A model generated the notes under the pieces. That model did no database searches. It saw only the letters and a program-made list of their open reading frames with translations, and was not told the origin of the DNA. The position numbers and the translations under genes are program-made. This document shows, piece after piece, positions 1 to 8,677 of a stretch of 64,000 nt of DNA (position 1 is the stretch's first letter; each line of letters begins with the position of its first letter). Origin of the DNA: Hymenobacter norwichensis DSM 15439 (GTDB taxonomy: Bacteria > Bacteroidota > Bacteroidia > Cytophagales > Hymenobacteraceae). The stretch covers positions 62,001 to 126,000 of the forward strand of contig NZ_ATVL01000010.1 in assembly GCF_000420705.1 (NCBI RefSeq). Direction: 5' to 3'.

Positions 1-86
1 ACGGTTGCCTAATACGAAGAAGTGAATTTCAGTCGTTTAACTTCAACTGCTTCCTGTATTCTGTGCCTCCCTAGCTTGCCGCTGCC

Positions 87-857
87 GTGCTTGACCTGCC
101 CATCCTCAACGTCCGCCTGAACGCCTGCCACGAAGACTGGCAGCAGATGACTCCGGTGGAGCAAGGCCACCATTGCACCCAGTGCAACCGCACCGTCATC
201 GACTTCACCTCCCGCACTCAAACCGACCTCAAAGCTGCCTTTCAAACCTCTCCTGATGGCCGCATATGTGGTCGATTCCGGCAAAGCCAACTTGCGCCCA
301 CACCACAGTTGCGCCCAAAGCTGCGGCGGTTTCTGGTGGCGCTGGTGCTGGTGTGTGGGCTGGGGTTGACCCGCGGCGAGGCATGGGCGCAGAAGGCTAC
401 GCACACGTCGGTCACGCAAAAACCAAGTAAGCCGTTGGCTAGAAAAGCGTTGAAAACACCTGCTCAACCCCAAACAAAGGTTATAGAACAGTCAATCGGT
501 ATTGTGGCAGAACCCGCACCTAACCCTAATGCGCAGCAGGTATACGGCTATGTGGAGCAGATGCCGGTTTATAAGAATGGCGGGACAGAAGGGCTAATTC
601 AATTCATACAAAAGAATGTACGCTGGCCTGCGGGTAGTGGAATGCTAGACGCAGAAGGTAAGGTATTTATCGGCTTTGTTGTTGATAAAACCGGTAGGGT
701 ACGTGACGCAACAGTGCTGAAAGGCATCTTTCCGTCATTAGATGCCGAAGCCTTGCGGGTGATACAGATGCTGGATGGGCAGTTTGAGCCGGGTCGGCAA
801 AACAAGATGCCAGTAGATGTGCGCTACACTGTCCCTGTCATTTTCAAGCGCGACTAG
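87..857 (+). CDS. TonB C-terminal domain protein with N-terminal Cys-motif domain
   Basis: A 256-residue protein read from a GTG start. Residues 1-75 form a cytosolic domain with a spaced cysteine pattern (CHEDWQQMTP, CTQCNRTVIDF, later ICGRF). This recurs in Bacteroidetes TonB-like proteins and could bind metal, which is inference. A hydrophobic stretch ending in AWAQ (about residues 80-105) is a membrane anchor or internal signal. The C-terminal 100 residues are a TonB_C-type fold (MPVYKNGG, GKVFIGFVVDKTGRV, then VDVRYTVPVIFK). Such proteins contact outer-membrane receptors in energy transduction, but many small paralogues have no known partner. The next paralogue starts two bases after the stop, so the two are co-transcribed. 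Confidence 0.8.
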   Translation: MLDLPILNVRLNACHEDWQQMTPVEQGHHCTQCNRTVIDFTSRTQTDLKAAFQTSPDGRICGRFRQSQLAPTPQLRPKLRRFLVALVLVCGLGLTRGEAWAQKATHTSVTQKPSKPLARKALKTPAQPQTKVIEQSIGIVAEPAPNPNAQQVYGYVEQMPVYKNGGTEGLIQFIQKNVRWPAGSGMLDAEGKVFIGFVVDKTGRVRDATVLKGIFPSLDAEALRVIQMLDGQFEPGRQNKMPVDVRYTVPVIFKRD

Positions 858-859
858 CA

Positions 860-1306
860 ATGTACAGGCTGCTTTTTTCGCTGCTGATATGCGGGGTGTG
901 CTTAGCGAATGGGAAGGCGTGGGCGCAGCTACGGAAACCTTTAACCAGTGAGACTGCTGCTACTAGCAAGTCGAGTGATGGCCCGGAAAACAAGATTGTG
1001 TGCTACTTCCCTCCGATGCCAGTTTACAAAGATGGCGGTGGCGAAGGCTTGATGCGTTTCATTGCCGCTAACACTCGGTATCCTGCTGGACACCATGAGA
1101 GCGGAAAAGTATTTATTTCTTTTGTAATCACTGAAACTGGAAAAGTAACAGCTGTATACCTGCAAAGAGGTCTTGGAAAGCCTTTTGATGAGGAGGCAGT
1201 CAGAGTGGTTAAACTATTGGGTGACTTCACTCCCTATGTGGAGCGAGGTATACCAAGCAAGATTTCTTATACAGTACCCGTCTTCTTTCCTCCAAAACGA
1301 AAGTAG
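860..1306 (+). CDS. Secreted TonB-C-like protein
   Basis: A 148-residue protein with a Sec signal peptide (MYRLLFSLLICGVCLANGKAWAQ region, about 22 residues) followed by a single TonB_C-like domain. It shows the same landmarks as the upstream gene: MPVYKDGGGEGL, GKVFISFVITETGKV and ISYTVPVFF. There is no N-terminal Cys domain and no retained membrane anchor, so it cannot work as a classical ExbB/ExbD-coupled TonB and is probably a free periplasmic relative. It starts two bases after the preceding stop and looks like a truncated duplicate of that gene. Function is unknown. Confidence 0.75.
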   Translation: MYRLLFSLLICGVCLANGKAWAQLRKPLTSETAATSKSSDGPENKIVCYFPPMPVYKDGGGEGLMRFIAANTRYPAGHHESGKVFISFVITETGKVTAVYLQRGLGKPFDEEAVRVVKLLGDFTPYVERGIPSKISYTVPVFFPPKRK

Positions 1307-1407
1307 AGCAGTTTGCTTGCGCCTCTTTACTCATCTAATTCTCCATTCCCCGAAAAATTCGCACTTTCCCGCTCGCATCGTTCCACGCCCACTCGCTCAG
1401 CCCTCCT

Positions 1408-2964
1408 ATGATTTTCACGCCTAGCCCCATGCTGCTCAAGCTGCTCTACACCCGCGGCAGCTTGCACAATACGCCTGAGGGCGTAGCCTTCAGCATCAAA
1501 AACCGCCTTGATACGGTGCGCATCACCCGCATCGACCATGTGCAGCTTGATGGCGTGAAGATTGGGGTGGAGCAGATTGCGCTGGATTTGGGCAACGGCG
1601 ACGTGCGGCCGGCCACCGTGTTCAACGCCGACAGCGCCGGCTTTACGCTGCCGGTGGGGCAGGCGGCCACATTCCATCTGGCCACCGAGCAGCTCTCCGA
1701 AGGCATCCATCGGGTGCAAGTGCAGTTCGCCGCCGACCCGTTCGGCGACCTGACTGTGGAAGTGGAAGACGCCATTGCGCATCAGCCCGAAAACCGCACC
1801 AAAATTCCGCGCGACGACCAAGACGACTACTCCGAATCCGCCATTCAAGCCCGCCAGCGCTTTGCGGAGGAGTTTTCGGGGCAGGAGTTCCAGCACCTCA
1901 AGCACTACTCGTTTGATGCCCACACGCTGCAAGGCAACTGCGAGCATTTTACGGGCGTGGCCCAGATTCCGGTGGGGCTGGCCGGACCGCTACACGTCAA
2001 CGGGGAGCACGCGCAAGGCGACTTCCTGATTCCGATGGCCACCACCGAAGGCACGCTGGTTGCCAGCTACAACCGCGGTATCCAGGTGCTCAATATGTGC
2101 GGCGGCGTGAAGTGCACCGTCATCGGCGACGCCATGCAGCGCGCCCCGGTGTTTGTGTTCGATGATGCCCGTGGGGCCCGGGACTTCGGGCAGTGGGTAG
2201 CCGAGGAAATCGACCGGATTCGGCCGGAGGCGGAAAGCACGTCGCGCGTAGCCAAGCTCCAATATATTGATACCTACCTGGCGGGTAAGTTTGCCTACCT
2301 ACGCTTCAACTACAGTACCGGCGACGCGGCGGGCCAAAACATGGTGGGCCGCGCCACTTTCGCGGCTTGCTCCTGGATTCTGGAAAACTACAAAGGCGCC
2401 CCCATCCGGCACTTTTACCTGGAATCCAACTTCGCTACCGACAAAAAAGCGTCCCAAATCAACGTGATGCGCACCCGTGGCAAGCGCGTGGTAGCCGAGG
2501 CGTTAATTAAGCGCGAGGTACTACAGCAGCGCATGCGCGTTACGCCCGAGCAACTGGCTTATCACGGGCAAGTCAGCAACGTGGGCGCGTTTCTGAGCGG
2601 GGCCAACAACAACGGCGCGCACTCAGCCAACGGTATCACCGCTATGTTCATTGCCACCGGCCAAGATGTGGCCAACGTGTCAGAATCATCGGCCGGCGTG
2701 CTGTATTCGGAAGTCACCAAGGAAGGCGACCTGTACCTGAGCATTACTATTCCTTCGCTCATTGTAGCCACTCACGGCGGTGGTACCGGCCTGGCCACCC
2801 AAAACGAGTGCCTTCGGATGCTGGGCTGCGTAGGCCGTGGCACGGTCAATAAATTTGCTGAAATAGTGGCCGGTGTGGTATTGGCGGGCGAGCTAAGCCT
2901 GGGTGCGGCCATCAGCAGCTCCGACTGGGTAAGCAGCCACGAGCAGTACGGCCGCAACCGATAG
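1408..2964 (+). CDS. Hydroxymethylglutaryl-CoA reductase, class I-like, with extra N-terminal beta domain
   Basis: A 518-residue HMG-CoA reductase, which reduces HMG-CoA to mevalonate for isoprenoids. The catalytic domain starts near residue 145. The catalytic set is visible: Glu214 in ATTEGT, Lys347 in ATDKKASQIN, Asp420 in ATGQD and His511 near the C-terminus (SSHEQY). The cofactor motif DAAGQNM is at 306-312. DKK, GQD and THGGGTGL follow the class I (eukaryote/archaeal) pattern, not the class II bacterial one, so NADPH use is likely. Residues 8-125 are a beta-rich domain absent from classical enzymes; I recall it in other Bacteroidetes and some myxobacterial homologues. An alternative start is Met8 (1429). 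Confidence 0.9.
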   Translation: MIFTPSPMLLKLLYTRGSLHNTPEGVAFSIKNRLDTVRITRIDHVQLDGVKIGVEQIALDLGNGDVRPATVFNADSAGFTLPVGQAATFHLATEQLSEGIHRVQVQFAADPFGDLTVEVEDAIAHQPENRTKIPRDDQDDYSESAIQARQRFAEEFSGQEFQHLKHYSFDAHTLQGNCEHFTGVAQIPVGLAGPLHVNGEHAQGDFLIPMATTEGTLVASYNRGIQVLNMCGGVKCTVIGDAMQRAPVFVFDDARGARDFGQWVAEEIDRIRPEAESTSRVAKLQYIDTYLAGKFAYLRFNYSTGDAAGQNMVGRATFAACSWILENYKGAPIRHFYLESNFATDKKASQINVMRTRGKRVVAEALIKREVLQQRMRVTPEQLAYHGQVSNVGAFLSGANNNGAHSANGITAMFIATGQDVANVSESSAGVLYSEVTKEGDLYLSITIPSLIVATHGGGTGLATQNECLRMLGCVGRGTVNKFAEIVAGVVLAGELSLGAAISSSDWVSSHEQYGRNR

Positions 2965-3007
2965 GCGATAAGCGCACTTCGTAACTAGCTTCACTTCCTT
3001 ATTCACC

Positions 3008-3469
3008 ATGACTTCCATTACAACTCATTGCTTCTCCGGCGCAGTTCTGGTTGGCTTGCTGCTACTCGGTACGACCGCAACGGCCCAGACCACTCCCGTG
3101 CCCATGCCGAATGCCATGGCGCCCAAACCCGAATTCAAGATGCTGGACGGCCAAAAGGTGTATCAGTACGTGGAGAAGATGCCAGTGTACTTGGATGGAG
3201 GACAGGAGGGACTGCAAAACTTTATTGCCAGCCACGTAACCGGCGGGGCCGCCAGTGGCAGTCGGTCCTACGTGTCTTTTATAATCGACCAGACAGGTAA
3301 CGTGCGTAATCCAGTTTTCGGAGGTAGCAGCGCGGAAGAAGCGGCGGCCGCGGAGCCAGCATTGGCCAGCGCCTTTGCTAGCATCGGTAAGTTCCGGCCC
3401 GGCTACCAGAACGGTAAGCCAGTGAATGTAGAGCTGACAATGCCTCTCGTGAAGCGCGTGAAAAAGTAG
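3008..3469 (+). CDS. Secreted TonB-C-like protein (third paralogue)
   Basis: A 153-residue protein with an N-terminal signal peptide ending near TATAQ, followed by a TonB_C-like domain. It shares MPVYLDGGQEGLQNF and SYVSFIIDQTGNV with the two paralogues at 87-1306. An alanine-rich insertion (EEAAAAEPALASAF) sits where the others have a short helix. It closes a block in which the HMG-CoA reductase is bracketed by related genes and is followed by a strong terminator. Function is unknown beyond family resemblance. Confidence 0.72.
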   Translation: MTSITTHCFSGAVLVGLLLLGTTATAQTTPVPMPNAMAPKPEFKMLDGQKVYQYVEKMPVYLDGGQEGLQNFIASHVTGGAASGSRSYVSFIIDQTGNVRNPVFGGSSAEEAAAAEPALASAFASIGKFRPGYQNGKPVNVELTMPLVKRVKK

Positions 3470-3530
3470 CACGACGTAGCGCCTGAACATTGCGCTTTCC
3501 ACTTGAATACGCTTTCTGCAAACTAAACGT

Positions 3531-3584
3531 GTAGCCACAAAAAAGCCCTCATTCCACACGGAACGAGGGCTTTTTTGTGGCTAC
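3531..3584. terminator. Bidirectional Rho-independent terminator
   Basis: A 20-base perfect inverted repeat (3531-3550 with 3565-3584). The arms contain AAAAAAGCCCTC and GAGGGCTTTTTT, so a U-tract follows the GC stem on either strand. It lies between convergent genes ending at 3469 (+) and 3594 (-). Confidence 0.92.
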
Positions 3585-3593
3585 ACGGCTTGG

Positions 3594-4121
3594 CTACAAC
3601 GGATCAGCTGTGACTTTGAAGCGAGTATCACAGCGGAGCGTAATGTCGCTGGATATGGGTTTGCCGATTTCTGCTTTGGTGGTGAGCGTGTAGCTCTTTG
3701 CTTTGATGTACTTGTCGAGTACGGCGGTGCTGGGGTCCAGGGTGATGGTTTTGACACCCTGCGGTACTTGCGGCAATGAAGCCAGCAGAATCTGGTCGTT
3801 GTTGTCGGTGCTGATGTAGATTTCGATGCGCCGCTGGAAGTCGAAGTTCTCGCTACTCGGGTCGGTGACAGTGAGTGTGAGGCGGTTCAGGCTGACGTTC
3901 TTCACCAAATCGGCGCGGGTGCCCTCGTTGCTGAATTTCTCCTCCGACTTAGTTGGGACCGTGAGCGGCGTGAGCGGCACCAACTGCCCGAATGGAAAGC
4001 TGCCCGAAACTTTGATGTTCTGGGAGTCTTCAATATAGAAGGTCAGTAGCTTGTCAATCTTCTTGCAACCTACCGATACCAACACAAGCAGCAACGGAAT
4101 ATAGAACAGTACTTTTTTCAT
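3594..4121 (-). CDS. Putative lipoprotein of unknown function
   Basis: A 175-residue protein with a lipoprotein signal (MKKVLFYIPLLL, lipobox VSVGC, Cys19), so it is probably anchored in the outer or inner membrane. The remainder is beta-rich with no catalytic motif I recognise. The middle (SLNRLTLTVTDPSSENFDF, then IEIYISTDN) resembles small beta-sandwich lipoproteins common in Bacteroidetes. It is monocistronic, convergent with the TonB-C gene across a shared terminator. Function cannot be assigned. Confidence 0.7.
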   Translation of the reverse strand: MKKVLFYIPLLLVLVSVGCKKIDKLLTFYIEDSQNIKVSGSFPFGQLVPLTPLTVPTKSEEKFSNEGTRADLVKNVSLNRLTLTVTDPSSENFDFQRRIEIYISTDNNDQILLASLPQVPQGVKTITLDPSTAVLDKYIKAKSYTLTTKAEIGKPISSDITLRCDTRFKVTADPL

Positions 4122-4190
4122 GTCGTTTGATTTTTATATTGAAATATACGGCATGAAATAGTTGCCAGACTGACGGCAAAGGCAAGTAAA

Positions 4191-4220
4191 ACGCCTTCCC
4201 GAGCAAGTTCAGGAAGGCGT
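4191..4220 (-). terminator. Terminator-like hairpin downstream of hmgA
   Basis: A 9-bp perfect stem (ACGCCTTCC at 4191-4199 with GGAAGGCGT at 4212-4220). On the minus strand it is followed by TTTACTT, so it could end the homogentisate dioxygenase transcript. Confidence 0.6.
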
Positions 4221-4256
4221 GCAATTTTGTACTAGCAGGGTGCCAGAGGTGAACTA

Positions 4257-4348
4257 GTGAAATGGTGAAATGGCGAGCTGTTGTTCAGCTTGTACCGCTC
4301 ACGCAGACTGCACAACCAGAACAAAAACTCGCTATTCCACCATTTCAC
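4257..4348. repeat. Imperfect inverted repeat abutting the hmgA stop codon
   Basis: Arms at 4257-4277 and 4328-4348 match at 19 of 21 positions in inverted orientation (core GTGAAATGGTG). The loop is 50 bases and the right arm ends 3 bases from the hmgA stop. No T-tract follows. It is one of several gene-boundary inverted repeats in this window. Confidence 0.75.
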
Positions 4349-4351
4349 CAC

Positions 4352-5560
4352 TCAGTCCATCATATCGGCAGACTTGGGTGGATCGGGTACGAAGCCGGGC
4401 TGCCAGCTCATGGGGTAGCGCGCATCCACGTATTGCAGCGCCGTTTCGGTGAGGTAAAGCGGCCGGAACGTATCCACCATCACGGCTAGCTCGTGGGTTT
4501 CCTTCTTGCCGAGGCTGGCCTCCACGGTACCGGGGTGCGGCCCGTGCGGAATGCCGCTCGGGTGCCACGTAAACGAAGCCAGATCCACACCTTTGCGCGA
4601 CATGAAATTGCCGGCCACATAGTACAGCACCTCATCCGAATCGACGTTGGAGTGGTTGTAAGGCGCCGGAATACTGAGTGGGTGGTAATCAAACAGCCGC
4701 GGCACAAACGAGCAAATCACGAAGTTGTTGGCCTCGAAATGCTGATGCACGGGTGGCGGCTGGTGCAGGCGGCCGGTTATCGGCTCGAAATCATGAATGC
4801 TGGTAGCATACGGGTAGAAGTACCCATCCCAGCCCACCACATCGAAAGGCGAGTGGGCGTAAGTGAGGTGGTGCAATTGACCTTCCTTCTTGATTTTCAG
4901 CAAGTACTCGCCCGATTCGCGCACGTCATCGGTTATCAGCTCGCTCGGCGGCCTAATGTCCCGCTCGCAATACGGCGAGTGTTCCAGCAACTGCCCGAAG
5001 TGGTTGCGGTAGCGCCGACACGTTTCCACCGGGCTAAACGACTCGATTATCAGCAGCCGAACCGGCCCTTCCTCGAAGTGGAATTGGTGAATAATGGTGC
5101 GCGGAATCACCACGTAGTCGCCGGGCTCGAATACCACTTTGCCCATTTGGCTCCACAACTCGCCGCGGCCTTCGTGCACGAAAATCACCTCGTCGGCCAG
5201 CGCATTTTTGTAGTAGTAGTCCATGCGCCGCTCGGTGGGGTTGCAGATGCTGAGCGTCACGTCGGCGTTGCCAAACATGGTTTGGCGGGCGGCCAGATAG
5301 TCGCCGCCGGTGGTGGTTTGGGCCAGGGTGCGAAGGTGACTGGGCTGCAACGGCCGGTCTTTCAGTAGCTTGGGGCTGTAGGGCTCGGGCGTGCCTACCT
5401 GCCGGATGTCGGTGGGCGGGTGCTGGTGGTAGAGCAGCGACGAGACGCCGTGGAAGCCCAGCGTGCCCACCAGCTGCTCGGCGTAGAGCGTGCCATCGGG
5501 CTGGCGAAACTGGGTGTGGCGCTTGCGCGGAATCTGGCCGAGGCGGTGGTAGTAAGCCAT
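4352..5560 (-). CDS. hmgA: Homogentisate 1,2-dioxygenase
   Basis: Opens the ring of homogentisate to maleylacetoacetate in tyrosine/phenylalanine degradation, using a non-haem Fe(II) in the cytosol. The start is placed at MAYYHRLGQIPRKRH (402 residues), which matches the family length; the reading frame stays open 27 codons further upstream but that stretch is low-complexity. The C-terminal cupin carries the metal-ligand region: NHSNVDSDEVLYYVAG and, about 30 residues later, HPSGIPHGPHPG. It stands alone, with no maleylacetoacetate isomerase or fumarylacetoacetase next to it, so the rest of the pathway must lie elsewhere. Confidence 0.93.
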   Translation of the reverse strand: MAYYHRLGQIPRKRHTQFRQPDGTLYAEQLVGTLGFHGVSSLLYHQHPPTDIRQVGTPEPYSPKLLKDRPLQPSHLRTLAQTTTGGDYLAARQTMFGNADVTLSICNPTERRMDYYYKNALADEVIFVHEGRGELWSQMGKVVFEPGDYVVIPRTIIHQFHFEEGPVRLLIIESFSPVETCRRYRNHFGQLLEHSPYCERDIRPPSELITDDVRESGEYLLKIKKEGQLHHLTYAHSPFDVVGWDGYFYPYATSIHDFEPITGRLHQPPPVHQHFEANNFVICSFVPRLFDYHPLSIPAPYNHSNVDSDEVLYYVAGNFMSRKGVDLASFTWHPSGIPHGPHPGTVEASLGKKETHELAVMVDTFRPLYLTETALQYVDARYPMSWQPGFVPDPPKSADMMD

Positions 5561-5660
5561 ACGAACAGAGTGGGTTTGGGTGGAAGATGGATGGGTAGAG
5601 CTTGGTGGGTTGAAGGTAAGAAGGTTTAGGAACAGCCGCATCTATCGGCGGCCGGGGCCG

Positions 5661-5668
5661 TACCTTTG
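5661..5668 (+). promoter_or_regulatory. -7 promoter box TACCTTTG
   Basis: An exact Bacteroidetes -7 element (TAnnTTTG) 48 bases upstream of the transglutaminase-like gene start at 5716. Confidence 0.65.
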
Positions 5669-5715
5669 CATAGGCCAGCTACCGGCTGCTTCTCCCGCCT
5701 GACTACCATTGCCTT

Positions 5716-6711
5716 ATGACCTTATTTCCTTGGCTGATTAGCGCGTTGGCGCTGTTACCGTCTTTCAACTCGCGCCCATCCACGCCCCGGGTGCGCACGT
5801 TCACCTTCGATTACACCGCCACCTTGCCCGCCGCCCCCGCTGGCACCGACTCGGTGGAACTGTGGCTGCCCATTCCGCACCCCGATGCCTCGCAGGATAT
5901 CCGGGAGTTGAAAATCAATACCAAAGCGGCCTATACCATCACTGATGCACCTCTCGGCAACAAGGTGCTGCACCTGAAAGTACCTGCCGCGCAAGCCGCT
6001 GGTCTTACCGTCGATATGCAGTTTCAGGCCACCCGCCGCGAGCATCAGAACCCGTTTCTGGCCGGTGCCACCACTAAAAAGGTGCGCCCCACTGATGCCC
6101 CTGACCCAAACATGACCCGTTGGCTGGCCCCAGACCGCCTCGTGCCCCTCGACCCGAAAATCAAAGGCTGGGCGCAGGAAGTGGTAACGAAAGCCAACGC
6201 CAAAACCGACCTCGAAAAAGCCCGCGCCATCTATGAGCACGTCGTGAGCACCGTCACCTACGACAAAACCGGCCAAGGATGGGGCCGCGGCGACATCTAC
6301 TACGCCTGCGACGCCCGCCGCGGCAACTGCACCGATTTCCACGCCGTGTTCATCGGCTACTGCCGCGCCCTGAGCATTCCGGCCCGGTTCAGCATTGGCT
6401 TTCCGCTGCCTACCGAGCGGGGCACCGGCGAAATCAAAGGCTACCACTGCTGGGCCGAGTTCTACACCAAGCAAACCGGCTGGGTGCCCGTCGATGCCTC
6501 CGAAGCCGCCAAGGACCCCTCGCGCCGCACCTACTTCTTCGGGGCCCACGACGAAAACCGCGTGGAACTTACCCGCGGCCGCGACTTGGTGCTGAACCCT
6601 CGGCAGGAAGGTGCACCGCTCAACTACTTCGTGTACCCCTACGCCGAAGCCGATGGCAAGCCCTTGGAAGGTGTAAAAGGCCAGTTTCGGTACCAGGACG
6701 TAGGCAAATAG
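5716..6711 (+). CDS. Transglutaminase-like (cysteine protease fold) secreted protein
   Basis: A 331-residue protein. A short N-terminal hydrophobic segment (MTLFPWLISALALLPSF) suggests export. Residues 25-130 form a beta domain typical of N-termini of bacterial transglutaminase-like proteins. The core has the catalytic triad: Cys in RGNCTDFHAVF, His in GYHCWAEFY and Asp in PVDASEA. Members act as peptidases or amidases more often than as cross-linkers; the substrate is unknown. A TACCTTTG box lies 48 bases upstream, and it is transcribed divergently from hmgA. Confidence 0.87.
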   Translation: MTLFPWLISALALLPSFNSRPSTPRVRTFTFDYTATLPAAPAGTDSVELWLPIPHPDASQDIRELKINTKAAYTITDAPLGNKVLHLKVPAAQAAGLTVDMQFQATRREHQNPFLAGATTKKVRPTDAPDPNMTRWLAPDRLVPLDPKIKGWAQEVVTKANAKTDLEKARAIYEHVVSTVTYDKTGQGWGRGDIYYACDARRGNCTDFHAVFIGYCRALSIPARFSIGFPLPTERGTGEIKGYHCWAEFYTKQTGWVPVDASEAAKDPSRRTYFFGAHDENRVELTRGRDLVLNPRQEGAPLNYFVYPYAEADGKPLEGVKGQFRYQDVGK

Positions 6712-6757
6712 AGTTGGTGAGCTGAAGCGTAGCAAGGGTTAGGCTAAAAAAGCCTGT

Positions 6758-6852
6758 CGTCATGCAGAGCAGAGCGAAGCATCTCGCGTGCTGACGCAGG
6801 GTTACTACTCTAGCATCAGCACGCGAGATGCTTCGCTCTGCTCTGCATGACG
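6758..6852. repeat. Long perfect hairpin of the GTCAT...GCTGA repeat family, copy 1
   Basis: 37-base arms (6758-6794 and 6816-6852) are perfect reverse complements around a 21-base loop. Related copies are at 63443-63539 (38 of 39 paired, nearly the same arm sequence) and, more diverged, at 13663-13755. All three follow a gene's 3' end. The properties fit a REP/BIME- or MITE-like interspersed element, not a simple terminator, since a separate terminator follows. Confidence 0.88.
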
Positions 6853-6885
6853 TTCTGTTATTCGGTTTCATACACCCCAAAATCA

Positions 6886-6916
6886 AAATGCCCGGAGTTC
6901 CTCGCTCCGGGCATTT
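6886..6916. terminator. Bidirectional terminator
   Basis: A 12-bp perfect stem (AAATGCCCGGAG with CTCCGGGCATTT) and a 7-base loop between convergent genes (transglutaminase-like and the S41 protease). Confidence 0.8.
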
Positions 6917-6994
6917 CGCAGTATAGCCTCACCTAATTATAAAATATAAAATCTGAATAGGTCTGGGTAAGTCTCTGGATAGATTGGGTAAAGC

Positions 6995-8677
6995 CTATTT
7001 CATAGATAGTTTTTGGATAGGATTAGCGGAGCCGTTGCCCACGGCTACCAATGCTTGTTTGATTTCAGCGTCCTGCTCGTGCAGCACGGCATAATAGGTG
7101 GCCTTGCCGTAAGCGCTGCGCGCGATGTACGCCTTGAGCTGGTTGCGCAATAGGTTGGCGCAAGTCCGCAAATGCGCGGGATTAGCTGGCATTCCATCGT
7201 GGGCCGCTAACTCCACCAAGCCTTGCAACTGCGCATCGGTGACGCGGAAAGTGCTTAGGTACTGTTCTGGCCGCAACGCTTCTATTTCTGTTTTGTGCTC
7301 CTGGAAGTATTTCAGAGCGTATTCGCGCACCAGATTGTGGCTTTGCAGCCGGGTGTAGTACGCCGAAAACGCCGATGTGTCGCGGGGCACAAATAAGTCG
7401 GGCATGATGCCGCCGCCCCCGTACACGGTGCGGCCGTGGTCGGTGTGGTAGCGCAAGGAGTCGGCGAAGCGGATGCTGTCGGCGTGGAACAACTCCCCGT
7501 GTCGCAGCCGGTTCTGGAGGTCCTGCTCGTACGCCGCCAGCCCCTTCCGATACGACTTCTGAATGCTGCGGCCCGAAGGTGTGTAATAGCGGGCAATAGT
7601 CAGGCGCAGTTCCGAGCCATCGTTTAGCGCAATCGGCTGCTGCACGAGCCCCTTTCCGAACGTGCGGCGGCCTACTACCAGCGCCCGGTCGTGGTCTTGC
7701 AAGGCGCCGGCTACCACTTCGGCGGCCGAGGCGCTGCCTTCATCTACCAGCACCACCAGCGGGCCTTCCTCGAACTCGCCGGCTACTCTGGAAAACGTCT
7801 GGGTATCATACTGGTCGCCTTTGCCGTCGGTGTACACCAGTTTGCGGGTACCCCCGATGAACTCGTCGGCCAGCTTGGTGGCGCGGTCGAGGTAGCCGCC
7901 GGGGTTGCCGCGCAAATCCAGCACTAAGCTGGTCATGCCTTGGCGGCGCAAGTCGCCCAGTGCCTGCTTGAATTCGTCGTAGGTGCCGCTGGCAAAACGG
8001 CTGATTTTGATGTAGCCGGTTTGCTTGTCCAGCAGATAAGCCACGTCCACCGAGTTGTTCGGAATCCGGTTGCGAATCAGGGCCACGTTAATAGGTTTCA
8101 CCTGATGGCGGCGCAGCAACTGCAACACCACCTTCGAGCCCCGGATACCGCGCAGCTTGCCAAACATCTGCTCGGTGGTGATGTGAATACCCGATACCCG
8201 CTCGCCGTTCACGGCCATGATCCGGTCGCCGGGCTGCAGGCCCGACAGCTCCGCCGGCCCACCGCTGAGCGGCGCCACCACCGTCACGGTGTCATGGAAA
8301 ATGTTGAATTCCACCCCCACCCCGTCAAAGTCGCTTTGCAGGAAAGAGGCTGCCTGCTGTTGTTGCTTGGCCGGAATGAACGTGGAGTGCGGGTCGAGTT
8401 GCTCCAGCATCCGGCTGATAGCATAATCCGACAGCGCCTCGGCATCCACCGAGTCCACGTAGTCGCGGTCCACGTAGCTCAGAATCTCCTTGAACCTCAG
8501 GTAGCCGCGCACCGTGCCATCCGGGTTTTGGCTGGATGGCCGAAACGGATTGGAGCCCAGCAACATCCCACACCCCAGCGCCAAAGCCAGCAGCAGAGGC
8601 TGCCGAACCCGCCGCCGCATATGGCGGAGCGGAGCTTCCGGAGTAAGCTCCGGTTGTGGCTTGGGCGCTGAAGTCAT
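6995..8677 (-). CDS. C-terminal processing peptidase, S41 family
   Basis: A 560-residue periplasmic serine protease of the CtpA/Prc family. Residues 20-42 are a membrane anchor or signal. A PDZ domain spans about 112-195 (GVGVEF, then LQPGDRIMAVNG). The S41 core has DLRGNPGG at 254-261, the nucleophile Ser317 in GSASAAE and the general-base Lys342 in TFGKG; the 25-residue spacing matches E. coli Prc. A C-terminal extension of about 150 residues is typical of Bacteroidetes members. It cleaves C-terminal tails of envelope proteins; its specific substrates are unknown. Confidence 0.92.
   Translation of the reverse strand: MTSAPKPQPELTPEAPLRHMRRRVRQPLLLALALGCGMLLGSNPFRPSSQNPDGTVRGYLRFKEILSYVDRDYVDSVDAEALSDYAISRMLEQLDPHSTFIPAKQQQQAASFLQSDFDGVGVEFNIFHDTVTVVAPLSGGPAELSGLQPGDRIMAVNGERVSGIHITTEQMFGKLRGIRGSKVVLQLLRRHQVKPINVALIRNRIPNNSVDVAYLLDKQTGYIKISRFASGTYDEFKQALGDLRRQGMTSLVLDLRGNPGGYLDRATKLADEFIGGTRKLVYTDGKGDQYDTQTFSRVAGEFEEGPLVVLVDEGSASAAEVVAGALQDHDRALVVGRRTFGKGLVQQPIALNDGSELRLTIARYYTPSGRSIQKSYRKGLAAYEQDLQNRLRHGELFHADSIRFADSLRYHTDHGRTVYGGGGIMPDLFVPRDTSAFSAYYTRLQSHNLVREYALKYFQEHKTEIEALRPEQYLSTFRVTDAQLQGLVELAAHDGMPANPAHLRTCANLLRNQLKAYIARSAYGKATYYAVLHEQDAEIKQALVAVGNGSANPIQKLSMK

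Noticed and set aside
4493..5368. 291-codon plus-strand frame opposite hmgA
   Set aside because: Antisense shadow of homogentisate dioxygenase.
5755..6735. 326-codon open frame on the minus strand opposite the transglutaminase-like gene
   Set aside because: A mirror frame produced by GC-rich third positions; its translation is Val/Gly/Ala-rich and lacks any domain, while the plus strand has a full catalytic triad.
6758..6852. Interpretation of the long hairpin as the terminator of the upstream gene
   Set aside because: It lacks a T-tract, a separate canonical terminator follows at 6886-6916, and near-identical copies occur elsewhere, so it is an interspersed repeat.
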